Assembly (NCBI GenBank): GCA_900542125.1
Contig: UQMO01000013.1
Location: 1-44,087, forward strand
Origin: an uncultured Collinsella sp.
GTDB taxonomy: Bacteria; Actinomycetota; Coriobacteriia; Coriobacteriales; Coriobacteriaceae
Direction of reading: 5' to 3'
DNA length: 44,087 nt
In this document: positions 9,220-19,270 of the stretch, in pieces
Layout of the letters: every line of letters starts with the position of its first letter
Numbering within the stretch: position 1 is the stretch's first letter
Made by a program: the position numbers and the translations under genes
Notes under the pieces: generated by a model
Seen by the model: the letters and a program-made list of their open reading frames with translations, nothing else
Database searches by the model: none
What the model was told of the DNA's origin: nothing

Positions 9220-10008
9220 CTAATGGCTGGAATAGCAGGTGGTGTGGGCGGCGCGGAAGCGGCAGTGCTCGCGCATGCGGCAGATATTGCAGGTGGGGCG
9301 GCTCTGGGCGTCGTGGACTTCGCCGTCGAATAGGCCGATCACCGCGGTCACGCTTTTGGTGGGCATGAGCAGGCTGGTGGGTGTGACGGTAAGCCCGATG
9401 AGCCGCGTGGCGTTGAGCGCATTGACGATCGAGCGCTGGGCCGAGAGCGGGCAGTCGCCGTAGCCGGGACTAAAGCGCCAGTTGCCGGCGAGCCCATGAA
9501 CGGCGGCGTCCGTCTTGACCTGCTGGTCCATTTGCTCAACGGCGGCTTCTACGTAAGCGGAGCACGCGGCGTCGAGCACGGCGCCCTCCAGGGGATGTTG
9601 GGCTCCCGTGGTGCGCAGGCGACGCTCGGCGTCCATGCCGAGGGTGCATGCCATGAGCGCGGCAAAGCGGGCATCTTTGAGATGTCGATAGATATCGCGA
9701 CCCCGCAGCTCAACGTTGGTGCCGACCAAGCGAATGCAAGGCTCACTTTGTTCGTCCACGCCCGTGGCATCGACGGCAAACACGCGGCGCACGCCACGGG
9801 GCTCAATGTCCAGTTCCAGACGTTCAACGACAAGCTCAATACGTCGTGACAGTTCGGGCTCAATCTGCTGGCCGCCGTAACCCAGATACCGCAGCATCTC
9901 GGCACGGTCGACACGGGGATGGTGCGCGGCATCGACACGGTAAAGCGCCGGCGACGCAAGGTCGGCCGGCACTTCGACAGCGGTTGTATCGATGTGCGGT
10001 TTTTCCAT
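9220..10008 (-). CDS. Stand-alone methionine synthase activation-domain protein
   Basis: This 262-residue protein is the Met_synt_B12 (reactivation) domain encoded separately. It has LELDIEPRGVRRVFAVDATG, a GNWRFSPGYGDCPLS segment corresponding to the family's RxxPGYxxxP AdoMet-binding region, and a cysteine-rich C-terminus (CNICRMREHC). By family knowledge it reductively remethylates inactive cob(II)alamin in MetH with AdoMet. The ATG overlaps the metF stop by one base (TAATG), so the two are translationally coupled. The metH start lies nine bases after its stop. A split of this kind is known, for example in Thermotoga. Confidence 0.9.
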   Translation of the reverse strand: MEKPHIDTTAVEVPADLASPALYRVDAAHHPRVDRAEMLRYLGYGGQQIEPELSRRIELVVERLELDIEPRGVRRVFAVDATGVDEQSEPCIRLVGTNVELRGRDIYRHLKDARFAALMACTLGMDAERRLRTTGAQHPLEGAVLDAACSAYVEAAVEQMDQQVKTDAAVHGLAGNWRFSPGYGDCPLSAQRSIVNALNATRLIGLTVTPTSLLMPTKSVTAVIGLFDGEVHDAQSRPTCNICRMREHCRFRAAHTTCYSSH

Positions 10009-10880
10009 TACCCCAGGCGCTCCATAATGGTCGCGGCGATCGCAGGACGGTTCATAGTGTACAGGTGCAGGCCGTCGGCGCCGTGCTCCTTGAGGTCGCA
10101 AAGTTGGCGGGCGGCATAATCTACACCGGCTGCCTGCAGGCTCTCGGGGTCGTTCTCGTACTTGGCGAGAATCTTGATGACGGGGGAGGGCAGCGACGCG
10201 CCGCACATAAAGACCATGCGGCTGATCTGCGACTTGCCCATAAACGGCATGATGCCCGCGGTAATGGGCACGGTGATGCCGGCCTTGTCGGCAAGCTCGC
10301 GAAAACGGTAGAAGCACTCGTTATCAAAGAAGAGCTGTGTCACAAAGAAGCTCGCGCCGGCGTCCTGTTTTTGCTTGAGGTGTTCGACCGAGAGGTTGAG
10401 ATCCTCACAGGCAATGTGGCCCTCGGGGTAGGCTGCGGCGCCCACGCAAAAGCCGGCGTCGACGAGCTCGGGGATGAGGTCGCGGGCGTAGGCGTAGTCG
10501 GAGGCGGGCTTGTCGTCCTCGGTCGCGCCGGCAGGGAGATCGCCACGCAGGGCCAGAATGTTTTCAACGCCGGCGGTGCGATACTCGTCGATCTTGGCGG
10601 CGATGTCGGCGTGGGTGCGGCCCACGCAGGTGAGGTGTGCCACCGAGGGCGTGTCGAATTCGCTCGAAATCATATGCGCGATGGGGGCGGTGGTGGCACC
10701 GTTGCCCGAGCCGCCGGCCGAGCAGGTGACCGAGACAAAGCTCGGCGAAAGCTTGCACAGATTGCCTGCCACTTCGCGAGCCGTGTCGAGGGTGAGCTCG
10801 CCCTTGGGCGGGAACATCTCAAACGAAACGGGCGCGGTACCCTGGGATGCTGCCTGCTTAAAAACCTCGTCGACGCGCAT
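10008..10880 (-). CDS. metF: 5,10-methylenetetrahydrofolate reductase
   Basis: This 290-residue flavoprotein produces the methyltetrahydrofolate used by MetH. It begins MRVDEVFKQAASQG and shows VSFEMFPPKG near the N-terminus, the family's first strand with the catalytic glutamate, followed by VSVTCSAGG. FFVTQLFFDN and GIMPFMGKSQ later in the chain are typical of MetF. The start is the ATG at 10878-10880, with AGAGGAG six bases upstream; the ORF to 10946 has no such site. It is the first gene of the metF - activation domain - metH operon. Confidence 0.95.
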   Translation of the reverse strand: MRVDEVFKQAASQGTAPVSFEMFPPKGELTLDTAREVAGNLCKLSPSFVSVTCSAGGSGNGATTAPIAHMISSEFDTPSVAHLTCVGRTHADIAAKIDEYRTAGVENILALRGDLPAGATEDDKPASDYAYARDLIPELVDAGFCVGAAAYPEGHIACEDLNLSVEHLKQKQDAGASFFVTQLFFDNECFYRFRELADKAGITVPITAGIMPFMGKSQISRMVFMCGASLPSPVIKILAKYENDPESLQAAGVDYAARQLCDLKEHGADGLHLYTMNRPAIAATIMERLG

Positions 10881-10934
10881 ATCGTGCTCCTCTAGATACG
10901 TAATAGTGTGATGTGTTGTAAGGATTCTACAGCA

Positions 10935-10951
10935 CCACTGTGTCACGGTGG
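10935..10951. promoter_or_regulatory. 17-bp dyad upstream of metF
   Basis: CCACTGTGTCACGGTGG is an almost perfect palindrome (CCACYGTG-T-CACRGTGG) about 55 bp upstream of the metF ATG. A TAGAAT hexamer on the minus strand at 10924-10929 could be the -10 box. The site is a candidate operator for the methionine operon; the binding protein is unknown. Confidence 0.45.
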
Positions 10952-11044
10952 AGTTTCACTCGTTATTCGGGGATACCAATCAAAGATGCCTTGCTATCGG
11001 CTTTCTCTATAACAGAGCGGCTAATCTAGGCACGGACTATAAAG

Positions 11045-11285
11045 ACTGGTATCTGATGCAAAATACCAGTTAATAGAGCTCAATCCCAAATTGACTACCC
11101 TTAAACCATGGGGAGAGGTCTGCAATTTATGCAGTTGATTGGCTGTTGAGGGTGGCAACGCCGCCTCGATAGGGTAACCTCATTGATTGGTTTCGCGACA
11201 GCAACATAACGGTAATGTCGCGGAAACACGGCGAGTCTAAGCTATGACTCGTTCGTTAGTAATCAACACCGCTTCTCACGCGGTG
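11045..11285 (+). promoter_or_regulatory. Structured leader upstream of glnN
   Basis: Three inverted repeats precede the glutamine synthetase gene. ACTGGTAT / ATACCAGT (11045-11070) is a dyad that may be an operator. CGCGACA / TGTCGCG (11194-11222) forms a 7-bp stem with a 15-nt loop. CACCGC / GCGGTG (11267-11285) has a 7-nt loop and ends about 13 bases before the GGGAG ribosome-binding site. The arrangement suggests control by a DNA-binding regulator and possibly by leader structure. I do not recognise a known riboswitch. Confidence 0.4.
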
Positions 11286-11306
11286 CCGATACGAAGGGAG
11301 TTCCGT

Positions 11307-13394
<2,088 letters not shown>

Positions 13395-13423
13395 AACGTA
13401 ACCGACATATCGTCACGGTATTG

Positions 13424-13458
13424 AGCCGGGGTCCGCATCGCGCGGGCCCCGGCTTTCT
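13424..13458 (+). terminator. Terminator of glnN
   Basis: AGCCGGGGTCC and GGGCCCCGGCT form a GC-rich stem with a short loop, followed by TTTCTT. It lies 30 bp after the glnN stop. Confidence 0.85.
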
Positions 13459-13502
13459 TGTTGAACAAATTTATTAGGGAAGAGTCTGCTCCGTGCCGTT
13501 TG

Positions 13503-14243
13503 CTAGGGTAGGGGTGTGCGCGTTGCCGTGTCGTGAAAATGGAAGATGCTCGGAATATAACGCGCCTCGACATACTCAAATTGAGTTCCGGTTGAGTCGA
13601 ATGTCTGGCTGGTTACGACCGCCAGATACGAAGAAGAATCGACGTCAAGCAACCGGCAGTCCTCAGTGTCGGGCTGGGCGAGTGTTATCGTTCGTTTGCT
13701 CACGGCAATGGTGAGCCCTAGCTCATCCTCGATGTAATGGAAGAGCGACAGGGTGGCATTCTGCTCGTTTAGGCCGGGGACGGAGGAAGTTAGGAAGTAG
13801 TGGCGGTCGACAGCGACCGGTTTATCGTCGAGCATGCGGACGAGCTTCAAATGCGTAAGGTCTTCTCCTTCGGGAAATCCCGTCAACTGAGCTAGATACT
13901 TATTGGTGCTTACGTGTTCGAAATAGACGATTTTTGACGTTGGAATTGCTCCGATCGCGTGTGCCGATTCGCTGAACGAAGAAAGGTCATTTACGGTGAA
14001 TGCGCCCTCTTTGCTGGCGCCTGCAAGTGACGTCTCGATTACGAGGACTCCCTTGCCTTTAATGGACTGAACTAGACCTTCATTTGCGAGAAGTGAAATG
14101 GCCTTGCGCACCGTCATTCGAGAACAGGAGAACTCTTTGGACAGATTTTGTTCGGAAGGAAGGAGCGATCCCACGGGATGCTTACCTTCGACAATCCGCT
14201 CTCGAAGGCTGCGGTAAATTTCACTGTACAGGATCCTTGCCAA
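13503..14243 (-). CDS. GntR-family regulator with UTRA domain (sugar operon repressor)
   Basis: This 246-residue protein has an N-terminal winged helix (residues 1-70: LPSEQNLSKEFSCSRMTVRKA, then GKGVLV wing) and a C-terminal UTRA ligand domain (about 95-240, DDKPVAVDRHYF). UTRA domains of the HutC subfamily sense sugar phosphates and related small molecules. The start appears to be a TTG (14241-14243), preceded by AGGAGA at five bases. The gene is divergent from the GH4-PTS operon, and two TGTCTAGACA palindromes in the shared promoter region are its probable operators. The likely inducer is a phosphorylated alpha-glucoside. Confidence 0.9.
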   Translation of the reverse strand: MARILYSEIYRSLRERIVEGKHPVGSLLPSEQNLSKEFSCSRMTVRKAISLLANEGLVQSIKGKGVLVIETSLAGASKEGAFTVNDLSSFSESAHAIGAIPTSKIVYFEHVSTNKYLAQLTGFPEGEDLTHLKLVRMLDDKPVAVDRHYFLTSSVPGLNEQNATLSLFHYIEDELGLTIAVSKRTITLAQPDTEDCRLLDVDSSSYLAVVTSQTFDSTGTQFEYVEARYIPSIFHFHDTATRTPLP

Positions 14244-14378
14244 AATGCTCTCCTTATAGAGGTGGTGCGGAATGCGTCAAATCGGCGCGATAGTCTGTTT
14301 CTACCAATTATAGGAAGTGAAGACGCTTAAAGTTACCGCTTACCGCCATAAATCAACCGTTCACCCGTGTGCTTAACA

Positions 14379-14440
14379 TGTCTAGACAGATTGCAAATCA
14401 CTGAGGATATAATTCAAGTCGTCAAGTACATGTCTAGACA
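14379..14440 (+). promoter_or_regulatory. Promoter with two GntR-type operators for GH4-PTS operon
   Basis: ACATGTCTAGACAG occurs twice; its palindromic core TGTCTAGACA is at 14379-14388 and 14431-14440, 52 bp apart. A perfect TATAAT is at 14408-14413. The first operator covers the -35 position and the second lies just downstream of the expected start site, directly before the ribosome-binding site GGAGG. This is a classic repression layout. The core resembles HutC/NagR-type sites. Confidence 0.8.
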
Positions 14441-14452
14441 GGAGGATTTGCA

Positions 14453-15784
14453 ATGGCAAAACAGAGCTATGCGGTTACTATCGCGGGAGGCGGAAGCACT
14501 TATACGCCGGGCGTTGTTCTGACACTTCTCGCGAAGCGTGATGTGTTCCCCATCAATAGGATTACGCTCTATGACAACGATGCCGAGCGTCAGGGGACAA
14601 TTGCCAAGGCATGTGCCATCTACATCAGGGAGAATGCTCCAGAGGTAACCTTCAGCTATACGACCGACCCTGAGGAGGCCTTCACAGGCATCGACTTTGT
14701 ACTTGCCCAGATTCGCGTTGGCAAGTACGCTATGCGCGATAAGGACGAGAAGATCCCCCTGCGCTATGGCGTTCTTGGCCAAGAGACCTGCGGTCCTGGT
14801 GGCATTGCTTATGGCTTGCGCTCCATTGGCGGCGTACTCGAGATCCTTGACTACATGGAGAAATACAGTCCCAACGCATGGATGCTCAACTACTCCAACC
14901 CCGCGGCGATCGTTGCTGAGGCGACACGCCGCCTTCGCCCGGATTCAAAGATCATCAACATTTGCGACATGCCAATAGCCCTGATGGATATCATGGCTCA
15001 GATGTGTGGTCTCAAGGACCACAACGACCTCGTCGTCGGCTACTACGGCCTCAACCACTTTGGCTGGTGGACAAAGATTCACGACCGTGCAGGCAATGAC
15101 CTTATGCCCACTATCAAGGCCCAAATGGCTAAAAACGGTTATGCTGGCGAGGATTCTGGCCTTGAATTCGTCGATGCGTCTTGGGACCAGACGTTCCGTA
15201 AGGCTAAGGATGTTTACGCGCTCGATCCGAATACCATTCCGAACACCTACCTCAAGTACTATCTCTTCCCGGACTATGTGGTTGAGCACACCGACCCCAA
15301 CCACACCCGCACCGACGAGGTCCGTGAGGGTCGCGAGAAACGCGTTTTCGGTACCGCTCGCCAGATTATCGAAAAGGGCACGTCTGAGGGCTTCGGCCTT
15401 AAGCCAGATACCCACGCTGAGTACATTGTCGATCTCGCTCGCGCTTTGGCAGAGAACACCCGTGAACGTTTCTCGCTGATTGTTCCCAACGACGGGGCTG
15501 TGTCCAATTTTGACCCAACGGCTATGGTCGAGATCCCCTGCATCGTCGGCAGCGACGGCTACGAGAAAATTTGCCAAGGTGAGATTCCGCAATTCCAGAA
15601 AGGACTTATGGAGGAACAGGTCTCGGTCGAAAAGCTTGCAGTGTCTGCTTGGGTCGACCATTCCTATCAGGAGCTTTGGCAGGCGCTGACGCTTTCGAAG
15701 ACGGTCCCCTCTGCCTCCGTTGCAAAGAAGATCCTTGACGATCTCATTGAGGCGAATAAGGAGTTCTGGCCAGAGCTTCACTAG
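14453..15784 (+). CDS. GH4 6-phospho-alpha-glucosidase
   Basis: This 443-residue member of glycoside hydrolase family 4 hydrolyses sugar 6-phosphates made by the PTS through an NAD- and metal-dependent mechanism. The N-terminal Rossmann motif is TIAGGGSTYTPGVV. CDMP (about residues 172-175) and GLNHFGWW supply the metal-binding Cys and His. In family 4, CDMP as opposed to CN-x-P is the pattern of the alpha-specific (GlvA/MalH-like) enzymes, so I favour 6-phospho-alpha-glucosidase over the beta type. It is the first gene of the operon with the PTS permease. Confidence 0.88.
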   Translation: MAKQSYAVTIAGGGSTYTPGVVLTLLAKRDVFPINRITLYDNDAERQGTIAKACAIYIRENAPEVTFSYTTDPEEAFTGIDFVLAQIRVGKYAMRDKDEKIPLRYGVLGQETCGPGGIAYGLRSIGGVLEILDYMEKYSPNAWMLNYSNPAAIVAEATRRLRPDSKIINICDMPIALMDIMAQMCGLKDHNDLVVGYYGLNHFGWWTKIHDRAGNDLMPTIKAQMAKNGYAGEDSGLEFVDASWDQTFRKAKDVYALDPNTIPNTYLKYYLFPDYVVEHTDPNHTRTDEVREGREKRVFGTARQIIEKGTSEGFGLKPDTHAEYIVDLARALAENTRERFSLIVPNDGAVSNFDPTAMVEIPCIVGSDGYEKICQGEIPQFQKGLMEEQVSVEKLAVSAWVDHSYQELWQALTLSKTVPSASVAKKILDDLIEANKEFWPELH

Positions 15785-15852
15785 TATCGGAAATCAATTT
15801 AGCGAATGATGGCGGGCGGCCGACCTTGGACAGGTCGCATGGGAGGAAAACC

Positions 15853-17322
15853 ATGAGCGAAAGCAAAGAGCTTGTAAATCGCAAGCTCGGCGAGGACGTA
15901 GTTGGCCTCGTCGGCGGTAAGGAAAACATCCTGAGCATCTCGCACTGCATGACGCGTCTACGTTTCAAGCTGCGAGACGATGCGAAGGCCGATACTAAGG
16001 CAATTGAATCTCATAAAGGCGTCATTCAAGTAATCAACGCGAATGGCCAGTATCAGGTTGTTGTCGGCATCAATGTGATTGAGGATGTTTACGATGCCGC
16101 GGTTGCCGCTTCTGGTGTCGAGGGGCTGGGCGAGGTTAATCTTGATGGTGAGCCCGTCAAGAAAGGAAACGTTGTTAGTGCCCTTATCGATACTATTTCG
16201 GGCGTAATCCAGCCGATTCTTGCGGTGCTGTGTGCCGCGGGCATGATCAAGGGTGTTTTGAGTATTCTCGTCGCCCTCGGATGGATCACGGCGACAGACG
16301 GCTTGTACCAGATTCTATATGCGGCTGGTGACGGCTTCTTCTACTTCCTGCCGATTATCCTTGGCTATACCGCGGCAAAGAAGTTTGGCTGTAGTGAGTT
16401 CGTTGGCATGACGCTCGGTATCGCACTTACGTATCCGGCGATGGTCAACATCACATCGGGCGATGTTTTGGGAACGGTGCTTGCCGGCACTCCCTTTGCC
16501 ATGAACTACTACACGACTTTCCTCGGCATACCCGTCATCATGCCGTCTTCGGGTTATACGAGCTCTGTCATTCCGATTATCATCTCTGTTTGGTTCGCGG
16601 CAAAGCTGGAGAAGTGGTGCCGCAAGCATTTCTCTGAGTATGTAAAGTTCTTCTTTGTGCCTACGTGCGTGCTCGTTGTGATGGTCCCCGCTACCTATTT
16701 GATTATTGGCCCGATTGCCACCCTGATCACGAACCTCATGAGCCTGCTGTTTAACTCCCTCTACAGCTTGCCTGTCATCGGCGGCGCGCTCGGCGGCATC
16801 GTGCTTACTGCCATTTGGCAGCCTATGGTCATCTTCGGCTTCCACTGGAGTGTCATTGCCCTCATGCTGGTGAACATTGCCTCCCAGGGCTGGGATATTG
16901 TCATGGCGCCGTACATGGTTTGTTCATACGCTCAGTCCCTTGCCGTCCTCGCTATCCTTCTGAAGACTAAGGACCTAAAGCTCAAGCAGCTTGCATGGCC
17001 GGCGTTCATCTCGGGCTTCTTCTTCGGCATCACCGAACCCTGCATCTACGGCGTGACCCTTCCGCGCAAGAAGCCTTTTATCATGAGCTGCATCGCCTCT
17101 GTGCCCGGTGGCCTAATCATCGGCGCTCTTGGCACCAAGATGTTCGCCTTCACCGGCGGCGGCTTCTGCGCCTTCCCGGGCTTCATTGACCCGTCCGGTG
17201 CAATGGGCGCGAACTACCTGATTTACGTAATCATAGCCATCGTGGTTTCCAGCGTGATTTCGTTCCTGCTTACGTATGCGACGTACAAGGAGGACGTGCC
17301 GGCGGTAGAGGCTGCAAAGTAG
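15853..17322 (+). CDS. PTS system EIIBC, glucose/alpha-glucoside family
   Basis: This 489-residue protein is a sugar permease and phosphotransferase. The IIB domain (about residues 5-85) carries the phosphocysteine in ISHCMTRLRFKL. The IIC domain (about 105-475) has roughly ten hydrophobic segments and the FGITEPCIYGVTLP signature. No IIA domain is present, so phosphate must come from an EIIA encoded elsewhere. The start is the ATG at 15853, with GGAGG seven bases upstream. It imports the glucoside whose 6-phosphate is then cut by the GH4 enzyme. Confidence 0.92.
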   Translation: MSESKELVNRKLGEDVVGLVGGKENILSISHCMTRLRFKLRDDAKADTKAIESHKGVIQVINANGQYQVVVGINVIEDVYDAAVAASGVEGLGEVNLDGEPVKKGNVVSALIDTISGVIQPILAVLCAAGMIKGVLSILVALGWITATDGLYQILYAAGDGFFYFLPIILGYTAAKKFGCSEFVGMTLGIALTYPAMVNITSGDVLGTVLAGTPFAMNYYTTFLGIPVIMPSSGYTSSVIPIIISVWFAAKLEKWCRKHFSEYVKFFFVPTCVLVVMVPATYLIIGPIATLITNLMSLLFNSLYSLPVIGGALGGIVLTAIWQPMVIFGFHWSVIALMLVNIASQGWDIVMAPYMVCSYAQSLAVLAILLKTKDLKLKQLAWPAFISGFFFGITEPCIYGVTLPRKKPFIMSCIASVPGGLIIGALGTKMFAFTGGGFCAFPGFIDPSGAMGANYLIYVIIAIVVSSVISFLLTYATYKEDVPAVEAAK

Positions 17323-17373
17323 CCAAAGAAGTGGAGCTGCGGGACAAGTATTTCCCTGCGCGCCAGCAATTAA

Positions 17374-17412
17374 ACGAGGTCGTCCTTGGATAAGCGTCGA
17401 GGGCGACCTCGT
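17374..17412 (+). terminator. Terminator after the GH4-PTS operon
   Basis: ACGAGGTCG (17374-17382) pairs with CGACCTCGT (17404-17412), with more pairing inside and CTTGT after. It lies 50 bp past the PTS stop. It overlaps the upstream extension of the next open frame, which argues against an early start for the serine hydrolase. Confidence 0.7.
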
Positions 17413-17442
17413 CTTGTACTGATTTCGTTCGAGAGGCAGTGG

Positions 17443-18885
17443 TTGAGGGTGCCTAATATTATCTTTGACAATAAGATGGGCGAGGCGTGCCTTGCGGCGT
17501 GGAGGTCCGCAGGTGTGGAAGTCCGCTCAGTCGTGGTCCGACAAGATGGTGAAGTCGTCTTCGAGCATGCGGCTGCGCCGTTCTCCCTCGAACACGTTCA
17601 CCCGCTCTATTCTGTGACTAAGTCCTTCACCTCGGTTGCTGTTGGGATGCTGGTGAATGAAGGACGGCTGTCGCTGGCCGATCGCTGGATTTCATACTTC
17701 CCGGAATATGAAGGCGAGATTGCGGATGAGCGCTTTCGCAATGTGACAGTTCGCAATTTGCTGACTATGACGATGGGGCAGGAGAGTGACCTTTCGTATA
17801 TTGGCGCGGGAGACGACTGGGCACATGAGGTTCTTCATCGTGAGTTTGACTGGAAGCCGGGCGAGGTCTTTCACTACGATTCGCTGTGTTCACATTTATT
17901 GAGCATGCTCGTGCAACGCATAAGTGGAACGAAAGAATCCGATTATCTCGCCGAACGTTTGTTTACGCCGTTAGGCATTAGAAATTGGTGGTGGGAAGAG
18001 GATCAAGCCGGTCATACGACCGGAGGTTTTGGTCTTCACCTTTCGACACCGGATTTGGCTAAGTTTGGTCAATGTTTGCTAGATGGCGGCAAGTGGCGTG
18101 GGGAACGGATCATTCCCGCGGAATGGGTTGCCGAGGCGACGAAGATTCAGATGGAAACGAGCCCCTTTTATCCGTCTGAGGCGACTGAAGACAGCAATGG
18201 CTATGGATACCAGTTCTGGATGTGCCGGCGTGGCGGGTTCAGATGCTCTGGCCTTTTTGGGCAGCTGTGCTACATACGGCCCACAGATGGCCTTGTCATC
18301 GCCTGCTCGAGTTCCACGACAGGAAGTAAGGCGTTGCTTGATCCGCTGTATGAGGTATTGTTCAAAGAGTCTAGTGTTCGGGAAACGGTGGCTTCCGAAC
18401 GTGACTTCGATAGCATTCCCGTGCCAGTTGGGTTGGCTTCTGGCGGACGTTTGAGCTCATTACGTCTCGAGGGCATTCATCATTGCATTTTCGGGGATTT
18501 TGAAGAGATCGATATTCGATTTCATAAGAATGAGCTGGATTTGTCTCTGTTGCGCGATGGTCGTGAGTACGGCGTGAGGGCCGGCTACAAGTCTTGGGTT
18601 TGTAAATCGGGCGATGGGCTCGGAGTCGGAGACCTCTTTCCTTTTGTAACTCATGAAGCTGAGAGAGACGATGCCCCCGCATGGGATGTTCGCAAGCTGT
18701 TTGCAGCGTATGCCTGGACTTCGCCAACAAGTTTACAAATCGAGACCAGGGAACTGGACTACACACGGCGCTGTTTTATCGATGTGCAGATCGGAGGCAT
18801 TTATGCCGTGTGCAGGGTGCGAGTTGAGGGAATGTGCTGTTTTCCGGCACCCTCGGAACTTACAGCGATTTTGAAGTTGGGGTAA
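17443..18885 (+). CDS. Serine hydrolase, beta-lactamase/PBP4* family
   Basis: This protein of about 480 residues belongs to the class C beta-lactamase-related family. SVTKS carries the SxxK nucleophile and general base, and HYDSLCSH provides the Y-x-S/N element. GGFGLHLSTPDLAKFGQ is also typical. The C-terminal third is an extra domain of unknown role. No signal peptide is visible, so it is probably cytoplasmic; natural substrates of such proteins are esters, D-amino-acid peptides or amides. I chose a TTG at 17443 with GAGAGG upstream; a GTG at 17449 is possible. The terminator before it suggests independent expression. Confidence 0.75.
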   Translation: MRVPNIIFDNKMGEACLAAWRSAGVEVRSVVVRQDGEVVFEHAAAPFSLEHVHPLYSVTKSFTSVAVGMLVNEGRLSLADRWISYFPEYEGEIADERFRNVTVRNLLTMTMGQESDLSYIGAGDDWAHEVLHREFDWKPGEVFHYDSLCSHLLSMLVQRISGTKESDYLAERLFTPLGIRNWWWEEDQAGHTTGGFGLHLSTPDLAKFGQCLLDGGKWRGERIIPAEWVAEATKIQMETSPFYPSEATEDSNGYGYQFWMCRRGGFRCSGLFGQLCYIRPTDGLVIACSSSTTGSKALLDPLYEVLFKESSVRETVASERDFDSIPVPVGLASGGRLSSLRLEGIHHCIFGDFEEIDIRFHKNELDLSLLRDGREYGVRAGYKSWVCKSGDGLGVGDLFPFVTHEAERDDAPAWDVRKLFAAYAWTSPTSLQIETRELDYTRRCFIDVQIGGIYAVCRVRVEGMCCFPAPSELTAILKLG

Positions 18886-18934
18886 TTTTTCAAGACGTGC
18901 GATTGATGAGAAAGCTTGCCAACATCACGGCAAA

Positions 18935-18966
18935 TGGAGACGGAGCTGTCTCCAGGCAATGTTTTT
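18935..18966 (+). terminator. Terminator after serine hydrolase
   Basis: TGGAGAC (18935-18941) pairs with GTCTCCA (18948-18954), and a T5 run follows at 18962-18966. It closes the last host gene before the prophage. Confidence 0.6.
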
Positions 18967-19231
18967 CGATGCGGACGTCTCAGATATCGTATTGCTAGGG
19001 ACTAAGTCAATCACTTGTTAGGGTCGAAGCGTAAATGCGTTTCCTCGGCTCCGCACCCTGTTGGGCTCGAATCCCGGCGCATGGCAGCAAAAAGCCCGCT
19101 ATCGTGAGGATAACGGGCTTCTCATTTTAAATGGTGCCCCGTTTCAAAAGATAGTCGAACCCAGATACTGGCGCTCGGACGCTCCGTGTTCATCAGGTTT
19201 TCTCGGGCCGCCTAAATTATTTTGCCTGAAG
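18967..19231. other. Host/prophage junction region, candidate attL
   Basis: No gene is seen. GGGCTCGAATCCC at 19063-19075 looks like a tRNA T-arm (stem GGG/CCC, loop CTCGAAT), but the complementary acceptor strand expected upstream is absent, so no complete tRNA is called. A hairpin AAGCCCG / CGGGCTT (19092-19120) followed by CTCATTTT acts as a plus-strand terminator. The phage genes begin at 19271 and the host genes end at 18885, so the attachment site should fall in this interval. Without the right end of the prophage the core repeat cannot be identified. Confidence 0.4.
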
Positions 19232-19268
19232 AAGGGGAGGCCCCACGAGGAGCCTCCCCTTTCCTTTT
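19232..19268. terminator. Bidirectional terminator at end of the phage lysis genes
   Basis: AAGGGGAGGC (19232-19241) and GCCTCCCCTT (19252-19261) form a perfect 10-bp stem. It lies directly after the endolysin stop, marking the 3' end of the phage late transcript. Confidence 0.8.
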
Positions 19269-19270
19269 GG

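Noticed and set aside
19000..19090. Possible tRNA gene
   Set aside because: Only a T-arm-like piece is present. No matching acceptor strand, D-arm or anticodon arm could be placed within a normal length on either strand.
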